Shown one piece after another: positions 1-9,819 of a DNA stretch of 64,000 nt. Below the pieces are notes generated by a model. The model did no database searches. It was not told the DNA's origin and saw nothing but the letters and a program-made list of their open reading frames with translations. Every line of letters starts with the position of its first letter. Positions within the stretch are counted from its first letter, which is position 1. The position numbers and the translations under genes are program-made. The stretch comes from Brachionus plicatilis (taxonomy: Eukaryota > Rotifera > Eurotatoria > Ploima > Brachionidae), in NCBI GenBank assembly GCA_010279815.1, contig QEOQ01000519.1, forward strand, positions 957,902 to 1,021,901, in the 5' to 3' direction.

Positions 1-1320
1 AACACAATTAATAATAAAAATGGAAGATTTGACTGATCAATTTTGAGAACAATTATTCAAATTTTTATTCCTAAAAACTTTAAAGTTATCTTAAAGACTA
101 AACAAATATTTTCACTGAAATTACAATTTGGCCATGAAACTGACTCTTTATTAAATAAAATGAAATTTTTTTATCAAATTTAAATTAAGAATTTCTTTCA
201 ATATTTTATTTTAAAAAATTTTAAAAAAGAGAAAAAAATTCAATCTGTTCTACGATTATTTAATCTAATGGCCAAGAATATTTTTATCCTTACTGTTAAA
301 TTTAATTAATTTTGACTAATTTTAATTAAAATTAACCTGAATTTTATCAATTTTGGAAATCTTACCAAAAATCTTATAGCTAAAAATTTTATCACAAAAA
401 TTACCCTCAGTATGACCAGTTATAGCTCACACTTAAATATATTTTAATAAAAAAAATCTAAAAGGCGGAATTGGATTTTATTCTCTTTTTTAATATCAGA
501 GTCTTAACAAAACAACAAATTTTAATTTTTAGTCATTTAAATTTTTTCTAAAGACTGTTGATTTATAAGCAAATAATAAATAAAAACCAAAACACCGAAG
601 GCATTGATTCTCAAAGCACTTAAAAAAGAATAGTAATTATGAAATATCAATAGAAAAAAAAATTTTCTTTTCGAACTATTGTATAAATCTTATTTCTGGA
701 AGTGATATTTCATTTGTTTTTATTTTTAATTTTACATTACTAAAATCATTCCTTGAAAATATAAATTCAATTCATATTTTAACTTTAATAATTTTTTTCG
801 TTGCTTTTTCCACACAAATGACTTTGATAATACTCAATTATAAAAAAAAATATAATTTATCTTACAATAGTTTTAAATATTAGAAGCAAAGTTAAGTCTG
901 ATTTATTCCCTTAAATTAAAGAAAATTTTATTTTCTTTTATTCCCTAATTTAAGTTTTTTTCAATAAAATTGTAAATTCTCAATTTTTTATTTTTTTTTA
1001 TTACCTTTTTATTTTGAGGCATTGTTCAAAAAAAGAAGGTAAATTTACCAATGAATTCCATTTATCATCAAAAAATCCAAACTTATTATCTTGATGTTAC
1101 AAAAATTATAAAATGTGGGAAAAAAAGTTAAAATTTTATTTAATTTATCAGTTAGAATGCAAAAATATCGTATCATTAAATTAATGGATTAAAGTATAGC
1201 TTGAAATTATTTTGTTTTTTTTTTCAAATTGTTCTGAACTTGAATATTAATTAAATCTTAATTTAAATTAAGGAAAAAATTTTAATTTTTTTAATGAAGA
1301 AAAATATTTATGTCTTCATT

Positions 1321-1651
1321 TAGTAGGAGTAGAAGTAGTAGTTTAAAACTGCAGCGTGATGAATCACGCGGAGCGCGTCAGCTATGCGACTGACGCCCTG
1401 TGGCAGTTACCAATGTGTTTGTCTAAGTTGATCTTGAAAGTCTTGACATTAAGCGATTCTATGACTTCGTTTGGGAGTGCATTCCAAGTGTTTGCAATTC
1501 TGTTGTTGAAGAATTCGTGTCTCTGATTGCAGCATCTCACTATTTTGCGTTTATAGAGCCCTCTATGACCACCTCTAGGTTCTCCGCATTTAGAATTTTC
1601 GTGCCAGTTGATTTCTTCTACAGTAAAATTCCTCAAAATGAACATCCTCAA
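1321..1651 (-). mobile_element. 3' end of a degenerate CR1/Jockey-like LINE
   Basis: Read on the minus strand, 1651-1382 encodes the typical C-terminal tail of a non-LTR retrotransposon reverse transcriptase: a stretch with HRGLYKRKIVRC, then FFNNRIANTWNALPNEV and a KTFKINLDKH ending. After the stop come two short perfect hairpins (stems GCGTCAG/CTGACGC and GCGTGAT/ATCACGC), then a degenerate CTA-repeat tail. The polymerase core is absent, so this is a 5'-truncated copy. A MITE abuts its 5' side near 1640. Confidence 0.8.
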
Positions 1652-2212
1652 ATGTGAACACCCCCGTAAGTGAAAGCAAATTCTTTGCGACCGACAAAAA
1701 TGAACCTTTTAAATATGGGCCAAAATCCCTCTAATGTGTACATCCTCAAATGTGAACATTCGGTATGTGAACACTAAAAAATGGGAAAAAGTGAACAAAA
1801 AAAATGAAAACCAAAATTTATTTACTGTCATTTTCAATAATTTTTTTAATAATATTTACATAAAAGTATACAAAATACATATAAAATTAATTTTTAAAAA
1901 AATCTACAATTTTAGATTGCTTAATATTTGTTGAATCTAAGAAATTATTTTCGAATGTCATAAATTCTTTTCATAATGATTTTTGAAATGATTTTTGTTT
2001 TATTATTCAATACAATTTTTATTTACATGCATTATCTGTGTGTTTTAATTATTATTATAATTTAAAAATAAACTTAACATTTTTTTGGTTGAATGAAAAT
2101 CTCGTAAATGTGAACTGTTCACTTTTACGAGATCGTCCTCAAATGTGAACACCCCCGTAAGTGAACAAAATTTGACCGCGACGGCCGGTGTTCACATTTG
2201 AGGGATTTTACT
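1620..2212. mobile_element. MITE with arrayed GTGAACA motifs
   Basis: The ends are inverted: AAAATCCCTCTAATGTG near 1727 and CACATTTGAGGGATTTT ending near 2208. Both ends carry clustered copies of CCTCAAATGTGAACA, and CCCCCGTAAGTGAA occurs at about 1660 and 2152. The interior also holds a hairpin, CTCGTAAATGTGAAC facing GTTCACTTTTACGAG. No convincing coding sequence is present; the open frame at 1734-1934 is low-complexity AT-rich sequence. The outer boundary on the left is uncertain because another copy of the motif begins near 1640. Confidence 0.6.
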
Positions 2213-3478
2213 ATATAAATAACTAAAAAGTATATAAATTGTATATAAATAACTAAAAAGTTTTAAAGAATAAAATCATGAGCAACTAATCACAAAATTG
2301 ATCAGTCAAAGTTTAGTGACTGAGAAATTTTATTATTATTCAAAATAGTTTTAAAAAAAACTTAATTTTGGATTCAAAAATATAAATTTGGTCGAAAAAC
2401 AAAATTTTTACAACATTAAAAATTATTCTTAACCAAATATTTCGCAGAAAGGCAGATTGGAGTTGATGATCAAATGTAAATTTCAAATCAAATTTTTTAG
2501 TTTTTGATTCAAATAAAGAGGTATTTTTATCAATTTTTTAATAAAAAATGACTTTACTTTATTAAACATTATTTGTTTAATCTTTATATGAATTTTTATC
2601 TGAAGTCAAAAAAATTCTTAATCAATATTTTGAAATTTTGCAATACAAAATTTAACTTTGTTTCACTGTAATATATTTTAATAAAAATAAAAAATATCAT
2701 TTAAAGCCATAATTTTGATACCTTAATATAGATTTTAAATTTGTCTTTAAAGTTTTTAAATAAAGATTTTAGAAGAATCAATTAAAGATCAATTAGAAAA
2801 AAAAGTTTTTTTTAAATTAAAATAGTAAACATCTTAAGTTTAATTTAAAAAAAATTAAAGAAGCTAATTTCATCATTTTAATTAAGATTATAATGAATCA
2901 AGTTTTTATCATTTGATCATGATCATGAACTTCAAGTTGCCTCGTAAATATTATTTTATTTAATAAAAATGAAAAAGGTTTCAAAAGAAACCCATGTTTT
3001 TATGGATTTATTTTTAAATTTATATCAAGTATAAAAAATATTTTCGAGTCGAGTGGAGTCGACTGGAAACGAAGCTTAGTCGAGTCGACTGGGGACAAAA
3101 TATGCCCAACACTAGCTTTTAGTAGCATTCTAGTCACACTTTTCTTCCATGTTCCAAACATATACTACACTAAACCATTTTCAATCCTTCTCATTTAATA
3201 TATATTTTTTATATGACCTGTTTTTCCATACTAAATAAATAAGTTGTTGAATAAATTAATATTTCGATAAATGCTATTTTAATTTAACGCGTTTTCTGCT
3301 AAGCACGTCAAGATTTTTTTGTTCATAGACAAATGTATTTCAAAAAATTTTTTCATCCGTTTTTTTCAATTGAACCATATCAATTGACAAATTAAAATAA
3401 CACTTATATTCTGTTAGTTTTTCTGAAAAAAACTGGGAATTATTTGATTAATTTGATTTGAATTTTAAAAAATTGCTT

Positions 3479-4396
3479 TATTTAATAAGGAAATGTTTTT
3501 CGTTAGTAGCTAATTTATTTTTAAAGTAGCTAAATAAAAATATTTTTTAGTAGATAATTATTATAGTAGCTAAAATATTTTTTTAGTAGATAAATAAATT
3601 TACTAATAGATAATTAAATTAATAGATAATTCGTAAAGTAGCTAAAAAAAAAATTAACACCTCATAACATATTGACATTTTTTTTTGAGTTCTTAATTAT
3701 TCTTTGATGTAATTGACATATGAATTTTTACAAATTGGCACCTCTTAAAGAAATCCAACTAATTAATGACCAGTTTTAGAATAAAAACTCAGTCTTTTTC
3801 AAACTTTTTCAAACTTTTATACAACATATCATAAAAAATTACATTATGTCGGAAGAAACATCAAGCTCAACTTCTATCTTAGCTTTACATCAAGCTCAGT
3901 CAAATATTGATGACACAGATAACGATGCAAGTTTGATTGAAGAAGCAGTTATTCATAAAAAAAGAGGAAAAAATTTGAGTTATGAAGATTTTGCGGTATA
4001 TTTATCGTATCAAAAATGTGTTCAAGACTTACAAAGTGGAAAAATTGACGACAGTACTTGGGGTCGAAAAGAGGAGCGTAAAACTAAAAATGGTGAAAAA
4101 ATTTTTTTTAAGTGTACAAACTGCAACAAGCGTCTATGTATTGTTAAGCATCGTACTGATACTAAAGTAACCTTAATGATACAAGACACTCTTCACAATC
4201 TTAACAAACCTTCAAATGTTATACCTCAATTTTTGTATTTTTTTTTGTCTTATTTTTTTATTTTTTTCTTTATAATTAGCTACTTAAATAAAATAATTAT
4301 CTACTTTTTATTTTTTTTTAATCTATTTTTCTAAATAAAAATTAGCTACAAAAAAATAAAATTAGCTACTAACACAAAATATATCCTATTTAATAA
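3479..4396 (+). mobile_element. Mutator-like (MULE-type) element with 10-bp target duplication
   Basis: The element runs from 3489 to 4386. It is flanked on both sides by the identical 10-mer TATTTAATAA (3479-3488 and 4387-4396), the target-duplication size expected of Mutator-like elements. The inverted ends share GTTAGTAGCTAAT followed by a T-rich run. Internal to them lie many AGTAGCTAA and AGTAGATAA copies, typical subterminal repeats. It carries one short gene for an N-terminal zinc-finger module and lacks the transposase core, so it looks like an internal-deletion derivative. A second member of the superfamily lies at 52399-52988. Confidence 0.8.
3846..4334 (+). CDS. FLYWCH/WRKY-GCM1-like zinc-finger module of a MULE
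   Basis: This ORF lies wholly inside the 3489-4386 element. Residues 1-55 are acidic, serine-rich and likely disordered. Residues ~85-135 form a zinc-binding module: a Trp-Gly, then GEKIFFKCTNCNKRL with paired cysteines, then KHRTD and a later DTLHN histidine. That C2H2-like spacing is seen in the FLYWCH or WRKY-GCM1 fingers at the N terminus of Mutator-like transposases. After about residue 128 the translation becomes a hydrophobic run of F, Y and L, which is almost certainly AT-rich noncoding sequence read through after a deletion. True coding probably ends near 4230. It may bind the element's own ends; no catalytic domain remains. Confidence 0.6.
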   Translation: MSEETSSSTSILALHQAQSNIDDTDNDASLIEEAVIHKKRGKNLSYEDFAVYLSYQKCVQDLQSGKIDDSTWGRKEERKTKNGEKIFFKCTNCNKRLCIVKHRTDTKVTLMIQDTLHNLNKPSNVIPQFLYFFLSYFFIFFFIISYLNKIIIYFLFFFNLFF

Positions 4397-4869
4397 TAAT
4401 TAGTGAATCAAGTAAAAAATTTGTATTTTTTTATTTAAAGTAAATAAGATTGATGAATAATTCGATTAAAGGTTAAAATTTGTTTAAAATTTAAATTTTA
4501 AATGAATTTTAAATTAATTAAAAAATTTTAAAAAATTAAAAAAAACTTTTAAGAAAACATTTACAAAAAAAGTTTAGTACTTTTTAAAACAATATTTGCA
4601 TTTTCAATATTACATTTTATTAATTTTAAAAATATAAGTATAAGTTTTTAAGATCTCTGTATTTAACTTTTGTTCGTCCTCTTTTGGAATTTTCGGTGCC
4701 TGTGTGGTCTCCAATTTTTAAGTCTGACTGTGAGAATGTTTAAAAGATTCAACCCAGAGCTACGAAATTTGTTTCTTCCCAGTCAACCCAAAAGTAATGA
4801 TCAATGATTCGAAATGAATGATTCTTTAAAGAATCATTATAAAATCATTGAAAAATTAATGATTTTATG

Positions 4870-5060
4870 AAGAAATTTGGAGGAAAGATATTATTAAAGA
4901 AATTTTCCTTTAAAAATCATTACAAAATCATCAAAATTTTTAACATTTTATGAGGAAACTTTTTGCAAAAAAATTATTGGAGAAATTTTCCTTAGAAATC
5001 ATTACAAAATCATCTAAATTTTGTGAAAAAATTATTGGAGATTTTTTTCCTTAGAAAATA
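4870..5060. repeat. Degenerate tandem repeats
   Basis: Roughly 75-bp units recur about three times, each with AAATTTTCCTT, AATCATTACAAAATCAT and a TTATTGGAG-like segment. They lie just inside the left end of the 4778-6860 element and are probably its subterminal repeats. Confidence 0.65.
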
Positions 5061-5725
5061 ATTACTTTTTCAGTATGATTCAATTTTCTGATAATTATAG
5101 AGAAAAAAATTGTTTTAAACTTTATTTATATTTAGAAGATAAAATGATATTTTATTAATTTATTTGTTTATCTATAACTAGCTAATTTTTTTTTAGATAA
5201 ATGTTGATGTTGATCCAAGATTCAATTAAATAATTTAAATTAGGTATTTTTAAAAATTCAATTTTTCTTTTTAAGTTAACTTAAAGCTGGATATGTTATT
5301 AAACAAAAGGTATTTGTTTATTTGCGAGGAACGAGCTAATTAAACAAACGTGAATGTGTATACAAAATCGATTACTGAAGTACATATATTTGAGAAAAAT
5401 TATTGACGAAGTTTGTCAATAGACAATGAGAAGAAGAAATCGATCTTATTTATATTAATTGATAGTAGATTTATTAACAAAATAAACTTTACTTAATTGC
5501 AAATAATAATCTTAATTTGAAAATTGCAGTTGTTATTAATATTATACATCTTGCAATTGCTCTTTAATCATACACTACTTTAAACTACTTATCTTGAATA
5601 TTTTAATAGTAGTTTAACGGCTCGTTACTCGCATATATAAAGTTCTGCTTCTCTACCTAGTTTCTTTTCCATATAACTATCTTCGTTTAAGATTAAATAA
5701 TTAACTTAATTTTTCAATTAAATTT

Positions 5726-5890
5726 TTGATTTAATCCTTATCCGTCAAAGAAATAACAAGCAAGGTTAAAGATTAGAATAGGTCAATTTTAACTCATGCA
5801 TGAATTTTGCATTTATTGCATTTAATGCATAAGAGAGCATTAATAAAATTGCTTAAACGGACGACGGAGACGGATAAGGGTTAAAATCAA
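5726..5890. repeat. Small inverted-repeat (MITE-like) element
   Basis: TTTGATTTAATCCTTATCCG near 5726 is matched in inverse orientation by CGGATAAGGGTTAAAATCAA near 5870. The core contains alternating TGCATTTATTGCATTTAATG. It has no coding capacity and lies inside the 4778-6860 element. Confidence 0.55.
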
Positions 5891-7818
5891 GAGGCGTGGT
5901 AAGTTCATGCAAACAATTACATGTTTTTCATATTTTGAAAAAAAGAAAGAAATTTCAGCCAATTAAAAGAATGAGTTGTAAAAATACGTTAATTTTTACT
6001 TTGATATTATAGATTCAGATCGATATTTAATTCAGGACAAGTTTGTTTTTATTTTTTAGTTATTTTGGCTAAAATGAAAAATAGATCAAAAATAGAGCCG
6101 TGTTCTAGATATTAGTAGATGTTCCAAACCTTTTTAATGCTTTTCAATTTTTTTTAGATATCCGAGTGTATTCAAAGCCTGATTTCTTCAATAATAATAA
6201 GCAGAATTTACAACTAAAATCAGTAAATTAATTGGCTAAATACACAATTATCATACTTTAATTGATTATCTAGATTTTTAGATTTTAACAAAATAGGCTT
6301 ATAGCCTAAAACAATCGATTGTTTAGCAATTTAGTCACCATCTCACCATTATCTATTAGCGCGGGAATAGACACTTGTTATTTTAAAAAATCATTAGTAT
6401 TTGAAAATAATATTTTATTATTACTCAACAATAACATATAATTTACTTTGAATTAATTAAATATTTTCATCTTTTTCTAAAAATTTATTTTCTATTTTTT
6501 GTTTTTTATTTTATGCAACGCCAGAATGGGCGTAAATTAAATCAAATAAACAGAAAACTACTAGAATGAAATTAAAAAAAAGAAATTTATCCTAATATAT
6601 CTTTAAAAAGTCCCTGAATATTAATAAAAAAAAAAAAAATTTTATACAAAACCATTTATAAAATGTTCATAAAAATCTTAAAAGGTACCTACAATAAAAA
6701 AATTAAAAAAAAATGAAAATTTTTACATGATGATTAAAAGATGATTTTTTAATGATTCTTTAATGAAATCTTAATGAAATTGAGTCCAATATCTTTAAAG
6801 AATCATTACAAATTTTCCTCATGAAATCTTTAAAGAATCATTAAATTTGGGTTGACTGGGTTCAATTAGAAACAAACCGTATGAAAGCAGATTGAAGGCT
6901 TTGAACATTCCAAACCTGGTGGAAAGAAGAAAAAGAGGTGATCTAATTCAATTATAAAAGTTCATGCATGGAATAGAATTGGTTGAAAATACAACAATTT
7001 TAATGTCACAAAAAACCAAGAAAGAGGTCACTGCTTCAAATATCACAAAGAAATTTCGAGGCTCCAACATAGAGATAACTTCAACAGAACCACTAACATA
7101 TGGAACTCGCTGCCAAATGAATTAGTTGAAGCCCCCAATGTTAACAGCTTTAAAGCAGGCATTGATTGCTGGATGAGCAGCAATCAATCACATCAGCTGT
7201 CTTAGTGTGCCTTATCAGCATTACTACTACTACTACTACAAAAATGAATATTTTTTTTACTTTTCAGTAGATTTTCAAAAATTTTTTAAAATTATAAATA
7301 ATTTATAGATTTATTCAAAAATGAGTTGAAAATTTTGTAAGAAATTTTTTAATTATTTCAAATATTTTGAAAAAATTCTAAAATTAAAAAAAAGCAAAAC
7401 ATAAAATAAAACATAAATGTATTTTAAAGAAATTATCCAATTAAGTTCTGATTTAAAATAAAAGATATCAATTTAAGAGTTGATTTTTGATCTGGGTTTG
7501 ACACCCGGGTTCTCGGTGCATTTCCTGTTTATCATTATTCGATGAATAATAAAAATTTTTGTTTAGAATCAAATAAAATTTAAAATAATTTTATTATTTT
7601 TCATATTAATCGATAAAAAATTCATATTTCATTTGACATCATTTACTATGTTATTTTGCTTATTTTGTTAAGATTAGTTCTAAATTCAAAAATTAATTTA
7701 ATCAAGTTTCTAAACCAAAAACATTAAAATTTCAAGATAGTGGTTATCTCGTTTGAACGTTTCTCTATCTTTGTTGATAAAAATATTTAGAGTCCATATT
7801 AAAAAAAAATCAAAAAAT

Positions 7819-9036
7819 ATGAATAATTTAAAAATTTTATTCAAATTATTCCTTTTAATCGTGCTATCATGGATTGCTCTATTGGTTTTTTGTCATTTAA
7901 ATCGATCATCAAAATTTAACCACTACCAATTAAATTTTGAACGATATAAGCGGAATTATAAAAATTTTGAAGAATCAGCCTCTAGAGCCAAGACTGAGCT
8001 CAAAAATTGGTTTTCTGCAAGCAAAAACTCCAATTCCTTATTGTTTGATTTAAAAGATTCTACGTATATGTGCCTTGGAATTATTTCTAAAAACAGAGTT
8101 GGTAGTGATCCAAGTAATTATGTGCAACAAGCAATCATGTCCATATTGAGCAGAGTTTCCTTTAAAAATCAGGACAAACTAAGACTAGTTGCATTTAACA
8201 TGGAAGACAAGCCTGAGGAAAATAAAAACTTACTCCAATTTAAAGATATTATTAAGATTGTAAATATGTCATCGAATTTTAAAACAAATAATCCTAGAGT
8301 TAAGGAAGCGCTAGACTATAGCATGGTGTTGAAGTATTTTTCCAAATTAAAATGCAATTATACAATTTTGAGTGAAGATGATGCTATTTTTGCGCACAAT
8401 TGGTTTGAAATTTTGCTTAAAAATCTGCAAAATACAGAATTTAAAAATTGGTTTGTGTGCAAGCTTTTTAGCGGATATAAGTTTTTTGATAACAATTGGA
8501 TCAAATCCCCAAGTTTTGGGCTAATTGTAAAATTTTTTTCTATTTTTTCCATTCTTTTTATAGTTCAGGTCTGTTTAAATTGGGCTATTAGCAGAAAAAA
8601 ATTAATTTTAAAAAAATTTGATATTTTTTGCTTTATTCTAAATGCTTTAATTCAAATCTGGTTCTATATTTCTACAAGTCTGGCTCCCGAAGGCAACGGT
8701 TTTCACTATTACTGGACTGGTTTTGGTCTGGTTTCAGCCTTATTTCCATTTCGCAGTCTGGACGCCTTATCCTTGTATTTAAGCGAGACTGCAATTGCCT
8801 ATGCAAACAAATCCAGCAGTTTTTTCGAAGCAAAAGATCTTCTTATTGACATATTTAGAGAAAAAAGCCAGCTTAAAGAGATAACCATAAGCCCATCAAT
8901 AGTTCAGCATACAGGAATGCACTCGTCATTAATGTTCAAAGATTTATCATATAATGGCTATAAACGAATGTACAAATCATTTTCATTCATTGATGATTTT
9001 AAATTGATTGAATTTAATAAATTACTCTTAAATTAA
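7819..9036 (+). CDS. PGAP4: PGAP4/TMEM246-like GPI-glycan GalNAc transferase
   Basis: In mammals PGAP4 is the Golgi enzyme that adds GalNAc to the first mannose of GPI anchors; I infer the same here. The ATG at 7819 gives about 405 residues, near the family's ~400, and starts with an N-terminal signal anchor (about residues 7-24, LFLLIVLSWIALLVF). A GT-A-like domain follows, with CLGIISKNRVG, then the acidic YTILSEDDAIFAHNWF (DXD-like, about residues 182-197). Two tandem membrane segments (about residues 240-300) interrupt the catalytic domain, the unusual PGAP4 architecture. The C-terminal part has SIVQHTGMHSSLM, close to the conserved QHxGxHSS of the family. It is a single exon; an upstream in-frame TTG at 7753 is not preferred. 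Flanks are repeats, with no operon-like neighbour. Confidence 0.82.
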   Translation: MNNLKILFKLFLLIVLSWIALLVFCHLNRSSKFNHYQLNFERYKRNYKNFEESASRAKTELKNWFSASKNSNSLLFDLKDSTYMCLGIISKNRVGSDPSNYVQQAIMSILSRVSFKNQDKLRLVAFNMEDKPEENKNLLQFKDIIKIVNMSSNFKTNNPRVKEALDYSMVLKYFSKLKCNYTILSEDDAIFAHNWFEILLKNLQNTEFKNWFVCKLFSGYKFFDNNWIKSPSFGLIVKFFSIFSILFIVQVCLNWAISRKKLILKKFDIFCFILNALIQIWFYISTSLAPEGNGFHYYWTGFGLVSALFPFRSLDALSLYLSETAIAYANKSSSFFEAKDLLIDIFREKSQLKEITISPSIVQHTGMHSSLMFKDLSYNGYKRMYKSFSFIDDFKLIEFNKLLLN

Positions 9037-9133
9037 AATTCAAGCATTAACAAAAGTTTTTTTTATTTGATTAATGAGGTTTTTTTTAAATAATGTACAT
9101 AACAATATGTTAAATAGGAATCAGTGTTATTTC

Positions 9134-9811
9134 AACTGGAAAATGTTAACTTAACCATTGTACAATAAATAAAACAAACTCATATGATAAAAAATTAAAA
9201 AATTATTTAAATTTAAATAATCATTTAATTTAAAAATTTTTAAATATAAGTTTATTTTCAACATAATAATTAATTTATTATTTTTTTAAATCATAAAAAC
9301 CATTGCTCTCTTTATTAAAATATTGGTTTTGTGAAATTCACTGCAATATGATAAAAAGAACAGAAAAAAATGTAAAAAAATTAAATAACTTTTTTTCTAA
9401 AGGTTTAAACTTATTTCTGTAAATGCAACATAGTGCAACATTCAAAGTTGCATAAAATATCAAAGTCTGCTAAATTTTATCAGAAATTAAATTTCAATTT
9501 AATCGAGCGTAGTGCATTTTGCAGATCATTAGCAGGCTTTTACAGTTGATGTTGCACCATTAAGCATTCACAGAATTAATTTTAAACCTTTAGAAAAAAA
9601 GTTATTTAATTTTTTTACACTTTGTTCTGTTCTTTTGTACTGAACTTCACAAAACCTAAAATATTCTAAAATTTAAATTTGAATAAAAAATACATAATAA
9701 TTTTTTCTTTAATTTTAAAACAAAGAACCTCGATGGACAAGAAAGGATATTTTTAGTGAGATCTTTTGCAAACAAACCAATAGATTCAAAAGGTGGAGGA
9801 TTTTTAATGTT
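9134..9811 (+). repeat. Left arm of a ~9.5-kb inverted repeat
   Basis: After removal of the 9325-9656 insertion, this ~340-bp sequence matches the reverse complement of 18337-18696 along its length. Shared blocks include GAAAATGTTAA, AAATTAAAAAATTATTTAAA and, at the inner end, GAAAGGATATTTTTAGTGAG followed by ATCTTTTGCAAA and AATAGATTCAAAAGG. By eye identity is high but clearly diverged. The arms face each other around two divergent genes. They may be the terminal repeats of a large element or two independently inserted copies of one dispersed repeat. No target duplication was seen outside them. Confidence 0.75.
9325..9656. mobile_element. 332-bp foldback MITE with 9-bp target duplication (MULE-type)
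   Basis: The element begins GGTTTTGTGAAATTCA and ends with the near-complement TGAACTTCACAAAACC. Long arms continue inward (AAAAAGTTATTTAATTTTTT on the right against its complement on the left). It is flanked by identical TAAAATATT copies at 9316-9324 and 9657-9665. The equivalent position in the 18337-18696 arm has an uninterrupted single copy, an empty site. A 9-bp duplication and long inverted repeats indicate a Mutator-like origin. It has no coding capacity. Confidence 0.9.
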
Positions 9812-9819
9812 AAGTGTCT

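Larger units (their letters stand above)
4778..6860. mobile_element. 2.08-kb DNA element with CCCAGTCAACCC ends, inserted in a LINE
   Basis: Perfect 15-bp inverted ends are visible, CCCAGTCAACCCAAA at 4778 and its complement ending at 6860. The host LINE reading frame resumes exactly across the junction if the element and one copy of a 2-3 bp TT(C) duplication are removed, which fixes the boundaries. Near both ends the motif AATGATTCTTTAAAGA recurs. No transposase was found in any frame, so it appears non-autonomous. It contains the degenerate tandem repeats at 4870-5060 and a smaller inverted-repeat element at 5726-5890. Confidence 0.8.
4650..7240 (+). mobile_element. LINE reverse-transcriptase remnant split by a DNA transposon
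   Basis: Two parts of one plus-strand LINE are separated by an insertion. Part one (about 4650-4777) encodes TFVRPLLEFSVPVWSP and QPRATKFVSS, the conserved LEY..VWSP...QRRATK region late in CR1/Jockey-like reverse transcriptases. Part two (6861-7205) continues with RNKPYESRLKALNIPN, VERRKRGDL and, after frameshifts, NIWNSLPNELVEAPNVNSFK and the stop, followed by an (ACT)n tail at about 7222-7240. Removing the insert joins the two parts in frame. Stops and frameshifts make it a pseudogene. Confidence 0.85.

Noticed and set aside
1734..1934. 66-codon ORF
   Set aside because: Low-complexity N/K/I/F translation inside a MITE; no homology or codon signal.
7753..7818. Upstream TTG start for the PGAP4-like gene
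   Set aside because: The ATG at 7819 puts the signal anchor at the expected place and length; TTG initiation is unlikely in an animal.
8358..8849. Overlapping ORFs on both strands within the PGAP4-like gene
   Set aside because: Frame shadows of the real gene with no motif.
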